Position numbers and translations under genes: made by a program
The notes under the pieces: generated by a model
What the model was told of the DNA's origin: nothing
Seen by the model: only the letters and a program-made list of their open reading frames with translations
Database searches by the model: none
Shown here: positions 24,605 through 33,419 of the stretch, in pieces
Layout of the letters: each line of letters opens with the position of its first letter
How positions within the stretch are numbered: the first letter of the stretch is position 1
NCBI RefSeq assembly: GCF_001976065.1
Contig: NZ_MNAH01000001.1
Coordinates: forward strand, 1,276,065-1,340,064
Length of the DNA: 64,000 bases
Direction: 5' to 3'
From: Pseudomonas putida
GTDB lineage: Bacteria > Pseudomonadota > Gammaproteobacteria > Pseudomonadales > Pseudomonadaceae

Positions 24605-24635
24605 GCTCGTTCCTACGCAGAGCGTAGGAACGAGC
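24605..24635. terminator. 14-bp perfect inverted repeat (candidate bidirectional terminator/repeat element)
   Basis: GCTCGTTCCTACGC and its exact complement flank an AGA loop between the 3' end of the histidine kinase gene and the promoter side of aauB. The same kind of GTTCC(C/T)ACGC...GCGT(G/A)GGAAC palindrome is, from memory, dispersed in Pseudomonas genomes. It may end transcription of the kinase gene and insulate aauB. Confidence 0.65.
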
Positions 24636-24649
24636 AGGAGAAGGGGGTG

Positions 24650-26131
24650 TCAGGCGGGAATTGCGAGGGGAAGGGAAAAACTGAACACGGCACCACAAGG
24701 CTCCAGGTTTTGCGCCCAGATATCGCCCCGATGACGGCCGATGATGTTCTTGCACAGCGCCAGGCCGATGCCATTGCCGCTGACCTTGGAGGAGAAGAAG
24801 CCATCGAACAGCTTCTCCTGCGCCTGGGCCTGGATGCCGCGGCCTCTGTCTTCGATGCGTACCAGCGCCACGCCGTCCTGGGCGCTGGCATGAATGCGCA
24901 ACAATCGGCGTTCGATTGGCAGGTCGGCCATTTCTTCGATCGCATTGAAAGCCAGGTTGAGGATCACCTGGCCGATCAACACCTTCTCGCAGCTCACCCG
25001 CAGCGGCTCGGACGAGGTCACGACCTCCACGCGCACCAGGCTCGGGTCGGCCCTCAGGCTGATGAAGTAGCGGGTTTCGCGCAGCAGCTCGTTGAGGTCG
25101 ACCAGCTCTTCGCTCTGCTCCAGTTTCACCACGTAATCGCGCACGCTCTTGATGATCACCGAGGCGTGCTCGATCTGCCGCACGGCATTGTGCAGACCCC
25201 AGGCGACGCCTTGATCGGCGTCGGCGGCATTGCCCAGGCGAATCACCGCGCCTTCGATGAAATTGCGCGTGGCGGCCAGCGGCTGGCTCAGTTCATGGGC
25301 GATGGCCACGGCCATCTCGCCCATGGCGTTGTAGCGCGCCAGGTATTCGAGTTTCTGCTCGCTGACCCGTCGGGCTTCTTCGGCTTGCACCTGCTCGGTG
25401 ACGTCGCGAAACAGCAGCAGATGGCCGACCAGGTCATCCTCGATCTCTATATAGCGGCACGTTGCGTCATGCCAGCGCCATTCGCCGTCCCGTCGCTGCA
25501 CTTTGTAATGCACGTTGAACGGCGCGTGCTCCGGGGATTCATGGGCGAACCGTTGCAGCAGGCGCTGGCGCGAAGCGTCGTCGCACCCGGCCAGGAAGTT
25601 CTTGCCCATCAGTGGGTGCACTTCATTGCCGAGCAAGTGCGCGCCGGAGTCGCTGATAAACCGGATGTCACCCTCGGGGCCCAGCACCGCCACGCCTTCG
25701 GCCAAATCCTGCATGAAGGCCTTGAGCCGGCTTTCGAAACGCTTGAGGTCACGCTTGACCTTGTCCTCCTTGGAGATGTCGCGAAACTGCACCATCAGCA
25801 CATCGCGCCCATCCAGATGCACCAGGGTCGCCACCGCCTCGGAAAGAATCTCGACGCCTTGCTTGGAGCGATAGCACCACTCGATGGCGCGCTGGCCGGT
25901 GCGCGCGGCACCTTCCAGCCAGCGCAGGCCCACCGAGCGCCGGTACTTGGGCGCATCGCGGGTCATGTCCGGGGCCTTGAGTGGCGTCAATTCCTCCAGG
26001 GTGAAACCCAGCGCCGCCAGGGCGGCGGCGTTAGCCCAGAGAATTTCCTTGGTCTGCGCATCGTGAAGAATGATGCACAGCGGCATGGCTTCGATCAGCG
26101 CAAAAAAATCATTCGGTTTTGGCAAGTACAT
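24650..26131 (-). CDS. PAS-domain sensor histidine kinase (FixL-like)
   Basis: A 493-residue soluble kinase: PAS 1 (about 7-120, with LHDAQTKEILWANAAALAALGF), PAS 2/PAC (about 132-247), a dimerisation box MGEMAVAIAHELSQPLAA with phospho-acceptor His279, an N box (ILNLAFNAIEEM) and G boxes (EDRGRGI, GNGIGLALCKNII). There is no membrane segment, so it senses a cytoplasmic signal or partner. I start it at ATG 26131; the frame is open 23 codons further upstream without motif content. No response regulator adjoins it. The FixJ-like regulator at 34464-35093, across the iac genes, is the natural partner. By position it may control aau or iac. Confidence 0.87.
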   Translation of the reverse strand: MYLPKPNDFFALIEAMPLCIILHDAQTKEILWANAAALAALGFTLEELTPLKAPDMTRDAPKYRRSVGLRWLEGAARTGQRAIEWCYRSKQGVEILSEAVATLVHLDGRDVLMVQFRDISKEDKVKRDLKRFESRLKAFMQDLAEGVAVLGPEGDIRFISDSGAHLLGNEVHPLMGKNFLAGCDDASRQRLLQRFAHESPEHAPFNVHYKVQRRDGEWRWHDATCRYIEIEDDLVGHLLLFRDVTEQVQAEEARRVSEQKLEYLARYNAMGEMAVAIAHELSQPLAATRNFIEGAVIRLGNAADADQGVAWGLHNAVRQIEHASVIIKSVRDYVVKLEQSEELVDLNELLRETRYFISLRADPSLVRVEVVTSSEPLRVSCEKVLIGQVILNLAFNAIEEMADLPIERRLLRIHASAQDGVALVRIEDRGRGIQAQAQEKLFDGFFSSKVSGNGIGLALCKNIIGRHRGDIWAQNLEPCGAVFSFSLPLAIPA

Positions 26132-26337
26132 CGCACGGCCCTTGGCGGCAGAAGGTTGCGACCGGTGGAATCGCAAGTATGGCTTTTTATACCTGCTCAC
26201 GCATGGGGATGCGCTCAGAGGTAACCGGCGTGGCGCTAGGGGATTTCTTTAGTCGGGGGGCTGCACGCACCAATAGTTGCGCCGGCATGCGGTTTTTACA
26301 CTGGACCGAAATGCAAGGGTGACCAACACCCTTTACC

Positions 26338-26437
26338 TGTAGGAGCGAGCTTGCTCGCGCAAAACGTCAACGATGACGCGGGCTGTCCGATGGCCCACGG
26401 TGTCGGGTCGTCCATCGCGAGCAAGCTTGCTCCTACA
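26338..26437. repeat. Paired inverted REP element
   Basis: TGTAGGAGCGAGCTTGCTCGCG at one end and its inverted counterpart CGCGAGCAAGCTTGCTCCTACA at the other enclose about 55 bp. It fills most of the gap between the divergent histidine kinase and iacA genes, ending 24 bp before the iacA start, so it lies inside the iacA leader region. Confidence 0.9.
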
Positions 26438-26461
26438 CAAAAAGCAAAACGGAGAAAGCCC

Positions 26462-27625
26462 ATGCTGCGTTCAGCGGTCGCGCAACAAGACGCATCGATC
26501 GATGTTGACGAGAATGTCGTCGACAGCCCGGCCTTTGCGCAGGTACTGGAAGAAGTACGCCAACGCCGCAACGAATTCGACGCCGGCTCCCATGTGCCGC
26601 GGGACATGATCGAGCGCTTCAAGCAGGTGGGCATCTACCGTGCCGCCACGCCGAAATGCTACGGCGGCGATGCCCTGGCCCCGGCAAAGTTTCTGCAGAT
26701 GATCGAGCGCATCTCCGAAGCCGACGGCTCTGCCGGCTGGGTTGCCAGCTTCGGCAGCGCCGGTGTCTATCTCGCCGCGTTGCCGGCAGAAACCCTGGCC
26801 GAACTTTATTCGCAAAGCCCTGACCTTGTCTTCGCCGGCGGCCTGTTTCCGCTGCAACCCGCCGAGGTGGTCGAAGGTGGCTATCAAGTCAACGGCACCT
26901 GGAAATTTGCCAGCGGCTGCAAAGGCGCCGACCTGCTGGGCGTGGGCATTGGTGCCGCCGGCGGCAAGCCGCGCACAGCGGTGTTCCGTCCGGACCAGGT
27001 CGAGATCGTCGAAAACTGGGACGTGGTGGGCCTCAAGGGCACCGGCAGCCACGACCTGCGCGTCACCAACAAGCGCATCGACGAGCGCTGGACGTTTATT
27101 CGCGGCGGGGCGGCAACCATCGATGAGCCGCTGTTCCGCTACCCGTCGATTGCCTACGCCGCGCAAGTGCTGGCGGTGGTCAACCTCGGTCTGGCCCGCG
27201 CTGCCATCGACGAAGTCAGCCGCATGGCCGGCGGGGGAGGTATCACGGGTGCGCCGAAAATGGCCGACCGCGCTTATGTGCGTATCGAGATTGCCAAGGC
27301 TGAAGCGAAGCTCGCCGCTGCCCGCGGGTTCTTCTACAACGCCACCGAACAGGTGTGGAACTCGATCCTGGCCGGCAACCCGGTCACGCCGGAACAAACG
27401 AGCCTGCTGCGCCTGTCCGCGATCCACGTGTCCCAGGCCGGTGCCGCCGTGGTGCAGAGCGCCTACAGCCTGGCCGGTACCACCGCCATTTACCTGCGCC
27501 ATCCGCTGCAGCGCTACCTGCGTGACTCGATGGTGGTGACCCAGCACGCCTTCCTCAGCGAAGGGCTGTACGACGGCGCCGGCTCGGTGTTCCTCGGCGT
27601 ACCGCCGTTCCCGGGCTACATCTGA
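26462..27625 (+). CDS. iacA: IacA, flavin-dependent indole-3-acetate monooxygenase
   Basis: A 387-residue protein of the acyl-CoA-dehydrogenase-fold flavin monooxygenase group (HsaA/HpaB-like). It starts the degradation of indole-3-acetate by oxygenating the indole ring. Family features are the N-terminal PRDMIERFKQVGIYRAATPKCYGG-like entry (about 40-70), the AEADGSAGWVAS-type ISEADGSAGWV segment, FAGGLFPLQPAE, and VVGLKGTGSHD. ATG 26462 has GGAGA eight bases upstream, so an in-frame extension through the REP element is rejected. Identification rests on fold family plus the following iacB-I-H-C-D-E-F order. Reduced flavin would come from IacG. Confidence 0.88.
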   Translation: MLRSAVAQQDASIDVDENVVDSPAFAQVLEEVRQRRNEFDAGSHVPRDMIERFKQVGIYRAATPKCYGGDALAPAKFLQMIERISEADGSAGWVASFGSAGVYLAALPAETLAELYSQSPDLVFAGGLFPLQPAEVVEGGYQVNGTWKFASGCKGADLLGVGIGAAGGKPRTAVFRPDQVEIVENWDVVGLKGTGSHDLRVTNKRIDERWTFIRGGAATIDEPLFRYPSIAYAAQVLAVVNLGLARAAIDEVSRMAGGGGITGAPKMADRAYVRIEIAKAEAKLAAARGFFYNATEQVWNSILAGNPVTPEQTSLLRLSAIHVSQAGAAVVQSAYSLAGTTAIYLRHPLQRYLRDSMVVTQHAFLSEGLYDGAGSVFLGVPPFPGYI

Positions 27626-27653
27626 ATTCTCTATTTCAAAAGGATCGACACTC

Positions 27654-28025
27654 ATGACCCAGACCACTCAAGAACCGTTGCGCGTCGTCTTCTGCATCGG
27701 CATCACCCAGAACTTTTTCGACCTGCCCACCGGCGAAGGCCTGAGCGTGTGGAAAGGCTTCAGCCAGATGATGGGCGACCTCGGCGCGATGCCCGGCATC
27801 ACCGTGCTCGGCGCCATGGACGACGACCGCTTGATGGTCGGCCCCTCGACCACTTCGCCCTGGACCGTGTACATCATGGCCGACGTCGACTGCCACCAGT
27901 CGGTGATCGACGCCTGCAACCTGTTCCGCACCACGCCGGTCGGCCAATACAGCCTGTGGCGCTATGCCAGGATCGAAGCGCGCATCGGTCGCCCGCTGAC
28001 CATCCCTGATGCGGCCCGGGTGTAA
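27654..28025 (+). CDS. iacB: IacB family protein
   Basis: A 123-residue cytoplasmic protein with an EthD/ferredoxin-like dimeric alpha-beta-barrel feel, including VVFCIGITQNFFDLPTGEG and FRTTPVGQYSLWRYARIEAR. It sits 28 bp after iacA and three bases before the SnoaL-like gene. Small proteins of this sequence type occupy the same position in iac clusters of Pseudomonas putida 1290 and relatives. Its biochemical role there is not established to my knowledge. Confidence 0.82.
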   Translation: MTQTTQEPLRVVFCIGITQNFFDLPTGEGLSVWKGFSQMMGDLGAMPGITVLGAMDDDRLMVGPSTTSPWTVYIMADVDCHQSVIDACNLFRTTPVGQYSLWRYARIEARIGRPLTIPDAARV

Positions 28026-28028
28026 GCC

Positions 28029-28499
28029 ATGAACGAGGCCTTGCTGCAGCGTCTGGCGACGCTCGAAGGGGAAAGTGCTGTGCGTCGCTTGATGGCGCGC
28101 TACATGGACCTGTGCGATGTGCCGCGGGCGCTGGTTGAAGTCAGTGAGTTGGCCCGGCTGTTCACCGTCGATGCGATATGGGAAGGCGTTGGCAGTACCA
28201 CCGCACAGACGTTTGGCCAACACCGTGGACGTGAAGCGGTGGCAGCCTTTGTCGGTGGTTACCTGCCGCCATCGGACCACTTCCGCCTGAACCTGCATTA
28301 CCTCACCAGCGAGTCGATCCAGGTCGACGGCAGCACGGCGCAAGGGCAGTGGATCATGCAGCAGATTTCCACCTACGCCGATGGCCGCAGCGAGTTGTTC
28401 GGCACGCGCCTGAACATCGATTTTCGCTGTGTCGACGGCACCTGGCTGATCGCGCATTTCCGTACGCAACGGCTGTTCAACACGGAGCTCAATGCATGA
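28029..28499 (+). CDS. iacI: IacI, SnoaL-like protein of indoleacetate degradation
   Basis: A 156-residue protein of the NTF2/SnoaL-like fold (LEGESAVRRLMARYMDLCDV, GRGEAVAAFVGGYLPPSDHFRL-type core, and a C-terminal RCVDGTWLIAHFR strand). IacI has been reported to act on an oxidised indole-acetate intermediate in the pathway; I recall 2-oxoindole-3-acetate hydroxylation, from memory. The stop overlaps the start of the amidase-like gene (ATGA). Confidence 0.82.
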   Translation: MNEALLQRLATLEGESAVRRLMARYMDLCDVPRALVEVSELARLFTVDAIWEGVGSTTAQTFGQHRGREAVAAFVGGYLPPSDHFRLNLHYLTSESIQVDGSTAQGQWIMQQISTYADGRSELFGTRLNIDFRCVDGTWLIAHFRTQRLFNTELNA

Positions 28500-29620
28500 G
28501 TACGTTCATCAGTGAATTCCTCCTCGGTGGCAGCGGCAAGCGCGTGGCCATCAAGGACTCCATCGACATCGCCGGCCATCCGACCCGTTCGGGCAGCCGC
28601 GCCTTTGCCGATGCTCCTGCAGCAACTAAAAACGCTGAAGTGGTGGACGCGATTCTCAATGCCGGGTGGCAGATCGTCGGCAAGACCAACCTGCATGAGC
28701 TGGCTTTCGGCGTCACCGGCATCAACGACTGGACCGGCACGCCGATCAATCCGCAAGCACCGGACCGTGTGCCCGGTGGTTCCTCCAGCGGTTCGGCTTC
28801 GGCGGTCGCGGCGGGCCTTGCGGACATCGCCATCGGCACCGACACCGGTGGATCTGTGCGGGTGCCGGCGGCCTGCTGCGGCATCGCCGGGCTCAAGCCG
28901 ACTTACGGCCGTGTCAGTCGCGTTGGCGCCCATCCGCTGGAATCCAGCCTCGATTGCGTCGGGCCGTTCGCCAGATCCATGGACGACCTGATCGCTGCCA
29001 TGCAGGTGATTTGCCCGGGCTTTGAAGTGCAGGGCCTGCCGGGCGCCGGTTCCAGAGTCGCGTTCGTTGAAGTGAGCTGCGACCCGCACCTGCAAGCCAG
29101 CCTGGGAGCCGCCGCTGACCGCGCCGGATGGCGACGTGGCAACGTGCACCTGAGCGAATTCGAGGCAGCCTTTGCCGCCGGCCTGACCGTGATCAATTTC
29201 GAAAACTGGGCGGCGTTCGGCCACCTGACCGGCAAGGGCCTGATTGGCGCCGATGTGGAAACACGCCTGCTGGCGGCCAGCCGCACCACCCGCGAAGAGC
29301 TGGCCCGGGCCGAAGCCGTGCGCACAGCGTTCACTCAACAAGTGGACGCGGCGCTGGAAGACTTCGCCGTATTGCTGCTGCCAACGCTGCCAAGCCTTCC
29401 ACCGACGCTGAGCGAGGCGCGTAGCGGCAGCAAGGCCGTGGCCGGCATGACTCCGCTGGTAAGGCCTTTCAATCTCAGCGGTCACCCGGCGCTGAGCGTG
29501 CCGGTGGAACTCGATTGCGGCGGGCTGAAAGTCGGTCTGCAGATCGTCGGTCGCAAAGGTCAGGACGAACTGGTCTGCGCCTTAGGTGCGCAGCTGCAAG
29601 CCTCAACCAATCAATCATAA
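28496..29620 (+). CDS. iacH: IacH, amidase-signature family protein
   Basis: A 374-residue amidase-signature protein with the Ser-cisSer-Lys triad: lysine 20 in VAIKDSIDIAG, the PGGSSSGSASAVAAG loop (about 97-110) and GTDTGGSVRVPAA. It is short for the family (usually 430-500) because the region before the catalytic lysine is minimal. IacH is part of most iac clusters but is not clearly required for indoleacetate conversion; it could hydrolyse indole-3-acetamide or an auxin conjugate to feed the pathway. The start overlaps iacI by four bases. Confidence 0.85.
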   Translation: MSTFISEFLLGGSGKRVAIKDSIDIAGHPTRSGSRAFADAPAATKNAEVVDAILNAGWQIVGKTNLHELAFGVTGINDWTGTPINPQAPDRVPGGSSSGSASAVAAGLADIAIGTDTGGSVRVPAACCGIAGLKPTYGRVSRVGAHPLESSLDCVGPFARSMDDLIAAMQVICPGFEVQGLPGAGSRVAFVEVSCDPHLQASLGAAADRAGWRRGNVHLSEFEAAFAAGLTVINFENWAAFGHLTGKGLIGADVETRLLAASRTTREELARAEAVRTAFTQQVDAALEDFAVLLLPTLPSLPPTLSEARSGSKAVAGMTPLVRPFNLSGHPALSVPVELDCGGLKVGLQIVGRKGQDELVCALGAQLQASTNQS

Positions 29621-29643
29621 AAAGAAGCCATGAGGAGAACCGC

Positions 29644-30927
29644 ATGAGCACTCATGAATACCGGCTGATCGCAACGTCGAAAAGCCCCGAAGACCTGGTC
29701 CAGCATGACCGCGTCGACGTCTCGCTGTACAACGACCCGGCGCTGTTCGAAGCCGAGCTCGAGAAGATTTTCTACCGCACCTGGGTGTGGGTTGCCCACG
29801 AAAGCGAAGTGCGCAACAGCGGCGATTTCAAGACCGCCACCATCGGCCGTCGCCCGGTGATTGTCGTGCGCGACAAGAAGAACAACATCAACGTGCTGGA
29901 AAACCGTTGCCGTCACCGTGGCGCCACCGTGTGCGAGAAGCACAAGGGCAATGCCACCGGTTTTACCTGCCCGTACCACAGCTGGTCCTATGGCCTGGAC
30001 GGCAAGCTGCGCGCGCTGCCGTATCCGGACGGCTATGAAGGCATCCTGGAAAAGTCCGAACTGCCGCTGACCAGCCTGCGCGTGGAAAGCTACGCCGGCA
30101 TGGTCTTCGCCAGCTACAACGACGAGATCGAACCGCTGGAAGATTTCCTCGGTGGCGCCAGGCACTGGATGGACCTGTTCATGAAGCAGGGCGCCGGCTA
30201 CCCGATCAAGACCCAGGGCGAACACAAGTTCAGCTTCAAGGGCAACTGGAAGATCCAGCTGGAAAACACCACCGACGGCTACCACTTCCCGATCGTGCAC
30301 AAGTCGTTCATGTCGTCGGTGGATGAAGAAACCTCGGAAATGCTCTCGTTCATGACCGACGAACAAGCCGTCACCCACTCCCTGGGCAACGGTCACAGCG
30401 TGATGGTGATGGTGCCGGAGCATGTCGATCTGGATCACGACGACGGCACTGAGCAACTGCAAGAACGGTTTGCCCACGTCACCGAAGAACTGGCGAAGAC
30501 GATGCCGGCCGATCAGGTCCGCCGCATCGTGCGCTCGCTGCACGGCGCCGGTTTCAACCTGAACCTGTTCCCCAACGTGGCGATGTCGATGTCGTTCTTC
30601 CGTGTGCTGCGCCCGGTGTCGGTCACTGAAACCGAGATCCGTCACGTTGCCCTCGGCATGGACGGCGGCCCGGAAATCGCCAACCGCGAACGCATGCGCA
30701 TTCACGAACACTTCCAGGGCCCGTTCGGTTTCGGCAGCCCCGACGACGCCGAAGCGTGGGACCGCGTGCAGCGCGGCTCGTACGCCGGCGTCGACGCGCC
30801 GATCCTGGTCAATCGCGGCCTGAACCGCGAAATCATCGCTGAAAACGGCGACAAGGTCAGCCACGCCACCGACGAAGGCGGTATGCGCGGTGCCTACGAC
30901 ATGTGGAAAAGGATGATGAGCCAATGA
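29644..30927 (+). CDS. iacC: IacC, Rieske ring-hydroxylating dioxygenase large subunit
   Basis: A 427-residue alpha subunit of a Rieske non-haem iron oxygenase. The [2Fe-2S] ligands are C89 and H91 (CRH) and C109 and H112 (CPYH). The mononuclear iron ligands follow in the DGYHFPIVHKS region. It would oxygenate the late, ring-opened or dioxindole intermediate on the way to catechol. GAGGAG eight bases before ATG 29644 marks the start. It pairs with the small subunit IacD, whose start overlaps its stop, and draws electrons from IacF. Confidence 0.93.
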   Translation: MSTHEYRLIATSKSPEDLVQHDRVDVSLYNDPALFEAELEKIFYRTWVWVAHESEVRNSGDFKTATIGRRPVIVVRDKKNNINVLENRCRHRGATVCEKHKGNATGFTCPYHSWSYGLDGKLRALPYPDGYEGILEKSELPLTSLRVESYAGMVFASYNDEIEPLEDFLGGARHWMDLFMKQGAGYPIKTQGEHKFSFKGNWKIQLENTTDGYHFPIVHKSFMSSVDEETSEMLSFMTDEQAVTHSLGNGHSVMVMVPEHVDLDHDDGTEQLQERFAHVTEELAKTMPADQVRRIVRSLHGAGFNLNLFPNVAMSMSFFRVLRPVSVTETEIRHVALGMDGGPEIANRERMRIHEHFQGPFGFGSPDDAEAWDRVQRGSYAGVDAPILVNRGLNREIIAENGDKVSHATDEGGMRGAYDMWKRMMSQ

Positions 30928-31421
30928 GCAATCACGACATGCACGGTTTTACCGGTCCCTTGGCCCAGGCCATCGAGTTCATCTGGCGCGAAGCCGAACT
31001 GCTCGACCACAAGAATTACGCCGAGTGGGCGACCCTGTGGAGCGAAAGCGGCAAGTACATCGTGCCGATCGACCCGGACACCGAAGATTTCGAAGCAACG
31101 CTGAACTACGCCTACGACGACGCACGCATGCGTGACCTGCGCATCGAACGCCTGACCGCCGGCTACTCGCCATCGGCGGTGGACGCGGCGAAAACCATTC
31201 GCACGGTCTCGCGTTTCCGCCTGGTGGAAGCGGCTGGCGACATCGTCGAAGTCAACTCGGCGCAGTTGCTGTACGCCTACAAGCGTGGCGTGCACACGCC
31301 CTTCGTGGCCGACCTGAACCACCGTATCCGCTTCACCGATGGCGTGCCGAGCCTGGAGCGCAAAGTGGTGCGCCTGATCAACTCCACCGACAGCCTGAGC
31401 GCGCTCGGCTTCCTTTTGTGA
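30924..31421 (+). CDS. iacD: IacD, ring-hydroxylating dioxygenase small subunit
   Basis: A 165-residue beta subunit with the NTF2-like fold of dioxygenase small subunits: FIWREAELLDHKNYAEWATLW near the N-terminus, YIVPIDPD, and RVSRFRLVEA-like strands. It stabilises the alpha3beta3 oxygenase with IacC. The ATG at 30924 overlaps the iacC stop by four bases (ATGA). Confidence 0.92.
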   Translation: MSNHDMHGFTGPLAQAIEFIWREAELLDHKNYAEWATLWSESGKYIVPIDPDTEDFEATLNYAYDDARMRDLRIERLTAGYSPSAVDAAKTIRTVSRFRLVEAAGDIVEVNSAQLLYAYKRGVHTPFVADLNHRIRFTDGVPSLERKVVRLINSTDSLSALGFLL

Positions 31422-31431
31422 GGGCAACATC

Positions 31432-32172
31432 ATGAGTCGAGTAGCCCTCGTAACGGGTGCCTCCCGCGGACTGGGCGAGTGCATCGCCCGCCGTCTGCAC
31501 GCCGCCGGTTATCGCGTCGGCCTGGCCGATGTGCGTCTCGATGGCGTGCGGCAACTGGCCGCCGAACTGGATGGCAGCGGCGCCACGGCCGTGGCCATCG
31601 AGCTGGACGTGCGCAGCAAGGCTGACTTCCAGCGTGCCCGCGACCTGCTCGTCGCGCACTGGGGTGGCACCGACATCCTGGTGAACAATGCCGGGGTGTC
31701 GAAAGTCGCGGCGCTGATGGACATCACGTCCGAAGAGTTCGACGAGTCGATGGCGATCAACCTGCGCGGCACCTTCGTGGCCTGCCAGGTGTTCGGCGCG
31801 CATTTCGCCGAGCGGGGTTTTGGCCGCATCGTCAACATCGCCTCCCTGGCCGGGCAGAACGGCGGCACCGCCACCGGTGCGCATTACGCGGCGGCCAAGG
31901 GCGGCGTGGCGACGCTGACCAAGGTCTTTGCCCGTGAACTGGCGCCACAAGGGGTAACGGTCAACAGCATCTCGCCAGGTCCCCTGGACTTGCCAGTGGT
32001 GCGCGAAACCGTGGCCCCGGAGCGACTGGAGCAGATCCTGAAAATGATCCCGGCCGGCACCCTCGGCGACCCGGCGTTCATCGCCGACAGCGTGTTGTTG
32101 TTGATCGCCGACAACGCAACGTCCGTAAATGGCGCGTGCCTGGACGTCAACGGCGGCCTGTTCATGCGCTGA
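31432..32172 (+). CDS. iacE: IacE, short-chain dehydrogenase/reductase
   Basis: A 246-residue classical SDR. It has TGASRGLG near residues 8-15, NNAGVSK, the catalytic serine in IASLAGQNG, and YAAAKGG (YxxxK). IacE is a NAD(P)H-dependent reductase in the indoleacetate pathway. GAGGG about eight bases before ATG 31432 is a good ribosome site. It is the last gene before a REP pair that separates it from iacF. Confidence 0.9.
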   Translation: MSRVALVTGASRGLGECIARRLHAAGYRVGLADVRLDGVRQLAAELDGSGATAVAIELDVRSKADFQRARDLLVAHWGGTDILVNNAGVSKVAALMDITSEEFDESMAINLRGTFVACQVFGAHFAERGFGRIVNIASLAGQNGGTATGAHYAAAKGGVATLTKVFARELAPQGVTVNSISPGPLDLPVVRETVAPERLEQILKMIPAGTLGDPAFIADSVLLLIADNATSVNGACLDVNGGLFMR

Positions 32173-32194
32173 TCTCATGCTCGCAAAAGAACCC

Positions 32195-32279
32195 CTGTAG
32201 GAGCCGGCTTGCCGGCGAAGGCATCAACATAGGCGATGCAAGGCTGAAGGCCGCCATCGCCGGCAAGCCAGCTCCTGCA
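32195..32279. repeat. Paired inverted REP element between iacE and iacF
   Basis: CTGTAGGAGCCGGCTTGCCGGCGAAGGC and the inverted CGCCGGCAAGCCAGCTCCTGCA enclose about 35 bp. Its place inside the catabolic operon suggests a role in mRNA stability or partial termination between iacE and iacF. Confidence 0.9.
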
Positions 32280-32316
32280 AATGCTGTGTTAAACAAAAAA
32301 ATAGTCAGGTGATGCA

Positions 32317-33267
32317 ATGATGAAGGTGAAGATCGAAAGGATCGTCGACGAAGCGCTGGATATCCGCTCCTTTCGCCTCGTGCGCAGTGACGGCCAGCCG
32401 CTCGACACCTATGAACCGGGTGCCCACGTCGACCTCACCGGGCCGACCGGAGTGACCCGCCAGTATTCGCTGTGCAGCCCGCCAGAGGATCGCCGCGCCT
32501 ATCTGGTGGCGGTGAAGAAAGAAGCGCAGTCGCGCGGGGGCTCATTGGCGCTGCACGAGCAGGTGGAAGAGGGCATGGAGCTGGAAATGGGGGCGCCACG
32601 CAACCTGTTCCGTCTCGATGAAAGTGCCCGCGAACATGTGCTGTTCGCCGCGGGTATCGGCGTCACGCCGCTGCTGAGCATGGCCTATCGACTGGCGCAG
32701 AGCGACCAGCCCTATCGCCTGCATTATTTCGCCCGTTCGGCGCAGTACGCGGCGTTTACCCAGTTGCTGGCGACGAATTTCGCCGAGCATGTGGAGTTCC
32801 ACTACGGCGTGGAACCGGCGGACCTGGACAGCGCATTGAGCGCCTGCCTGGAACGCGCCAATCCTGCGGCCCACGTCTACACCTGCGGCCCGGCACCCTT
32901 CATGAACAAAGTGGTGGAAGTGGCCTCGCGCACCCGTTCCGACGACGCCATACACCTGGAACACTTCGCCGCCGACCCGGCCGCCAACAGCGCCCCGGCG
33001 GGTACCTTCGAAGTCGAACTGGCCAGTTCCGGCGTGGTGCTGCAAGTGCCGGCCAACACCAGCCTGGTCGACGTACTCCAGGCCCACGGTTGCGACATCG
33101 ACACCGAGTGCCGCGAAGGCATCTGCGGCACCTGCATCGTCGAGGTGCTCGACGGCGTGCCAGAGCACCGCGACAACTGCCTTTCGAACAAGGAAAAGGC
33201 CTCCAACAAGCAGATCTGCGCCTGCGTTTCCCGGGCACTTTCCGCTCGTCTGGTATTGGACATCTAA
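32317..33267 (+). CDS. iacF: IacF, oxygenase reductase (FNR domain plus 2Fe-2S ferredoxin)
   Basis: A 316-residue class IA-type phthalate-dioxygenase-reductase-like protein. The flavin domain has RQYSLCSPPED (about 48-58), the NAD site is in LFAAGIGVTPLLSMAYRL, and the C-terminal plant-type [2Fe-2S] cluster spans about 255-305 with CREGICGTC and a distal HRDNC. It passes electrons from NADH to the IacCD oxygenase. Two adjacent ATG codons (32317 and 32320) are possible starts. It is separated from iacE by a REP pair. Confidence 0.93.
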   Translation: MMKVKIERIVDEALDIRSFRLVRSDGQPLDTYEPGAHVDLTGPTGVTRQYSLCSPPEDRRAYLVAVKKEAQSRGGSLALHEQVEEGMELEMGAPRNLFRLDESAREHVLFAAGIGVTPLLSMAYRLAQSDQPYRLHYFARSAQYAAFTQLLATNFAEHVEFHYGVEPADLDSALSACLERANPAAHVYTCGPAPFMNKVVEVASRTRSDDAIHLEHFAADPAANSAPAGTFEVELASSGVVLQVPANTSLVDVLQAHGCDIDTECREGICGTCIVEVLDGVPEHRDNCLSNKEKASNKQICACVSRALSARLVLDI

Positions 33268-33419
33268 GCGCTTTCTTCACTGGAAAGCTGACGCCGGAGC
33301 CTGTTGAATGGCGCCCGGCGGCCATCGAGGGAGGTGAGGGCTAAAGAATTAACCGTACGACCGAACCGCTCGACGAAGCGGTCGAGAAATAACAACAAAA
33401 AACCTGAGGCTTTGCGGAC